DNA of 6,699 bases from NCBI GenBank assembly GCA_900551355.1, contig URVR01000096.1, positions 1-6,699 of the forward strand, written 5' to 3'. The notes below the pieces were generated by a model. It had not been told where the DNA came from. It saw only the letters and a program-made list of their open reading frames with translations, and searched no databases. The first letter of the stretch is position 1. Every line of letters starts with the position of its first letter. Position numbers and translations under genes: made by a program. This document shows positions 6,030 to 6,699 of this stretch, piece after piece. The stretch comes from an uncultured Eubacteriales bacterium (GTDB lineage Bacteria; Bacillota; Clostridia; Oscillospirales; Oscillospiraceae).

Positions 6030-6050
6030 TTTGTCAGCTGAGCTGACAAA
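6030..6050. repeat. 21-bp inverted repeat upstream of the permease promoter
   Basis: Ten-base perfect arms (TTTGTCAGCT and AGCTGACAAA) around a single central G. The placement just upstream of the -35 suits an operator. Read on the plus strand, an eight-base stem with a CTGAG loop followed by TTTT could also be a weak terminator. Confidence 0.45.
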
Positions 6051-6099
6051 TTTTCAGATACCAGCCATAAGCGGCACACCGCTTCTGCTGCCCCGCGCA

Positions 6100-6132
6100 A
6101 AAAGCAGACAGGACATCGTCCTGTCTGCTTTT
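6100..6132 (-). terminator. Intrinsic terminator after the surface-protein remnant
   Basis: Fifteen-base perfect arms (6100-6114 and 6118-6132) with a three-base loop. A U-tract follows on the minus strand and TTTTG on the plus strand. It lies 22 bases past the stop of the surface-protein tail and isolates it from the permease. Confidence 0.8.
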
Positions 6133-6154
6133 GCAGATGCTGTGTGCCGCGGCG

Positions 6155-6352
6155 TTATCCCCGCTTCCGTGCGTACATGGTGCCGGCCATGCCCAGCGCG
6201 GCTGCGGCTGCCAGCGCTATCCACAGCCCGGTGGAGAAGGGATCCGCCGTTTTCGGGGAGGAGGGACCGGGCGTCGGTGTGCGGCGCGAAACTGTGTGGT
6301 GGTGTGATGAACAGAGATAAAGAAAACCAGCTCCGACAACGGGGCTGGTTTT
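6155..6352 (-). pseudogene. C-terminal remnant of a wall-anchored surface protein
   Basis: This minus-strand frame, bounded by stops at 6353-6355 and 6155-6157, ends in a cell-surface anchor: a proline-rich linker TPTPGPSSPKTADPF, a hydrophobic segment LWIALAAAAALGMAG and a basic tail YARKRG. SPKTA resembles the (S/P)PxTG-type sorting signals used by clostridial sortases, so this looks like the 3' end of a sortase substrate or tail-anchored protein. The only ATGs in the frame fall inside the hydrophobic segment, and no ribosome binding site or upstream domain is visible. Upstream is a terminator-like hairpin and an AT-rich stretch. I read it as the tail of a gene whose 5' part was deleted or replaced, with its terminator still in place at 6100-6132. 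The true 5' boundary of homology is uncertain; only about the last 40 codons (6155-6274) look genuine. Confidence 0.6.
6323..6352 (+). terminator. Intrinsic terminator-like hairpin, plus orientation favoured
   Basis: Thirteen-base arms (6323-6335 and 6340-6352) close an ACAA loop, with one U-G wobble on the plus strand that becomes a C-A mismatch on the minus strand. A run of five T follows. No intact plus-strand gene lies upstream for it to serve, so it may be a leftover or may act against minus-strand read-through. Confidence 0.65.
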
Positions 6353-6375
6353 TCATATCGAAATTCATATCGAAA
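6352..6375. repeat. Two tandem copies of a 12-bp sequence
   Basis: TTCATATCGAAA occurs twice with no gap (6352-6363 and 6364-6375), overlapping the end of the hairpin. The surrounding bases 6350-6480 are clearly more AT-rich than the rest of the window and contain no gene I can support. Confidence 0.75.
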
Positions 6376-6470
6376 ATTACTGATTATTTTTGAATATGAG
6401 CAGCGTTTTTTAGACCGCTTTGGCAAAAGATAGCGCTTTCAAAAAACCTGAAAACCCGCATGAATACAAG

Positions 6471-6498
6471 AAAAACCCGCAACCACAACGGTTGCGGG
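6471..6498 (-). terminator. Intrinsic terminator of tRNA-Pro
   Basis: Nine-base perfect arms (6476-6484 and 6490-6498), a five-base loop and, on the minus strand, a run of five U (6475-6471). It begins 13 bases past the tRNA CCA end. Confidence 0.9.
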
Positions 6499-6511
6499 CA
6501 TCTCTTTTTCG

Positions 6512-6587
6512 TGGTCGGAGTGGGGGGACTTGAACCCCCGGCCTCTTGGTCCCGAACCAAGCGCGCTACCAGCTGCGCTACACCCCG
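6512..6587 (-). tRNA. tRNA-Pro (anticodon CGG)
   Basis: A complete 76-base tRNA including an encoded CCA (6514-6512). The acceptor stem pairs CGGGGTG with CACTCCG, with one G-U, and the D-arm is GCGC AGCTGGTA GCGC. The anticodon stem CTTGG/CCAAG holds the loop TTCGGGA, giving anticodon CGG, which reads proline codon CCG. A five-base variable loop is followed by a T-arm GGGGG TTCAAGT CCCCC. The proline identity fits the TTCGGGA loop and discriminator A. It has its own promoter and terminator, so it is a single-gene unit. Confidence 0.97.
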
Positions 6588-6598
6588 TCAGCCGTTCC

Positions 6599-6627
6599 AT
6601 TATAGGCGCTATCGTGCCCGCTGTCAA
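6599..6627 (-). promoter_or_regulatory. Perfect consensus promoter of tRNA-Pro
   Basis: Minus-strand TTGACA (6627-6622) and TATAAT (6604-6599) are both exact sigma-70/SigA consensus and 17 bases apart. The inferred start lies about five bases before the mature tRNA 5' end, as is usual for stable RNA genes. Confidence 0.93.
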
Positions 6628-6649
6628 GGAAAATTTCCCACCTCCCCGC

Positions 6650-6699
6650 CTGTCTCTTATACACATCTGACGCTGCCGACGATCGCATAAGTGTAGATC
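6650..6699 (-). other. Nextera (Tn5) sequencing adapter, right end, not genomic
   Basis: Reverse complement of the left adapter: mosaic end (6650-6668), read-1 primer segment (6669-6682), the same eight-base index (6683-6690) and GTGTAGATC from the P5 flow-cell oligo (6691-6699). Genomic sequence ends at 6649. The frame reading SYTHLTLPTIA is the known adapter artefact. Confidence 0.98.

Noticed and set aside
5925..6060. Purine riboswitch expected upstream of the permease
   Set aside because: The conserved loop and junction sequences of the purine aptamer are not seen; only unrelated hairpins are present.
6054..6368. A 104-codon minus-strand frame starting MNFDMKNQ
   Set aside because: It runs through two terminator hairpins and lies out of frame with the anchor-like tail, which has a coherent membrane segment and basic end.
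6307..6393. A 28-codon plus-strand frame starting MNRDKENQ
   Set aside because: It lacks a ribosome binding site and is made up of the terminator hairpin and the tandem duplication.
6512..6587. tRNA-Pro as an occupied integration site of a genomic island
   Set aside because: No integrase and no repeated copy of the tRNA 3' end are visible within the window; the idea is kept only as a weak explanation for the neighbouring AT-rich patch.
1..6699. A composite transposon with 43-bp terminal inverted repeats
   Set aside because: The repeats are Nextera adapter, and there is no transposase in the window.

Overview
The window is one assembled fragment of a GC-rich bacterial chromosome. Both ends are sequencing adapter, not genome: bases 1-43 and 6650-6699 are Nextera/Tn5 adapter in inverted orientation, so the biological sequence runs from 44 to 6649. 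The proteins, strong AGGAGG-type ribosome binding sites and consensus -35/-10 promoters point to a high-GC gut Firmicute, most likely in the Oscillospiraceae (Clostridia). That placement is inferred from protein style and was not checked by a search.

Layout. (1) 44-385, minus: the first 114 codons of a DUF11-type surface or adhesion protein, cut by the fragment end. (2) 466-2868: a heavy-metal efflux locus. A P1B-type Zn/Cd/Pb ATPase lacking its own N-terminal metal-binding domain (524-2401, minus) lies downstream of a separate 72-residue HMA protein (2493-2711, minus). Divergent to them is an ArsR/SmtB-type repressor fused to an AraC-type DNA-binding domain (2868-3566, plus). The intergenic region holds two overlapping divergent promoters and one inverted repeat placed to control both. 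(3) 3566-3607: a perfect 42-bp palindrome, a bidirectional terminator shared by the regulator and the convergent gene. (4) 3609-4322, minus: a free-standing B3/B4 (PheRS beta editing-type) domain protein with its own promoter. (5) 4494-5924, minus: an NCS2-family purine permease with promoter, structured leader and terminator. (6) 6100-6352: the C-terminal tail of a wall-anchored surface protein without a start codon, apparently a remnant, followed by its terminator. (7) 6471-6627, minus: tRNA-Pro(CGG) with a perfect consensus promoter, encoded CCA and an intrinsic terminator.

How the genes work together. The metal locus is a self-contained sensing and export unit. The repressor would leave the shared operator when metal binds, the small HMA protein would bind or hand over metal, and the ATPase would pump it out. 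The other genes are independent transcription units, each with its own promoter or terminator. The least ordinary parts are the ArsR-AraC fusion with its compact divergent promoter, the split HMA/ATPase arrangement, and the orphan surface-protein tail in an AT-rich stretch beside the tRNA. No CRISPR array, transposase, phage gene or defence system was found.
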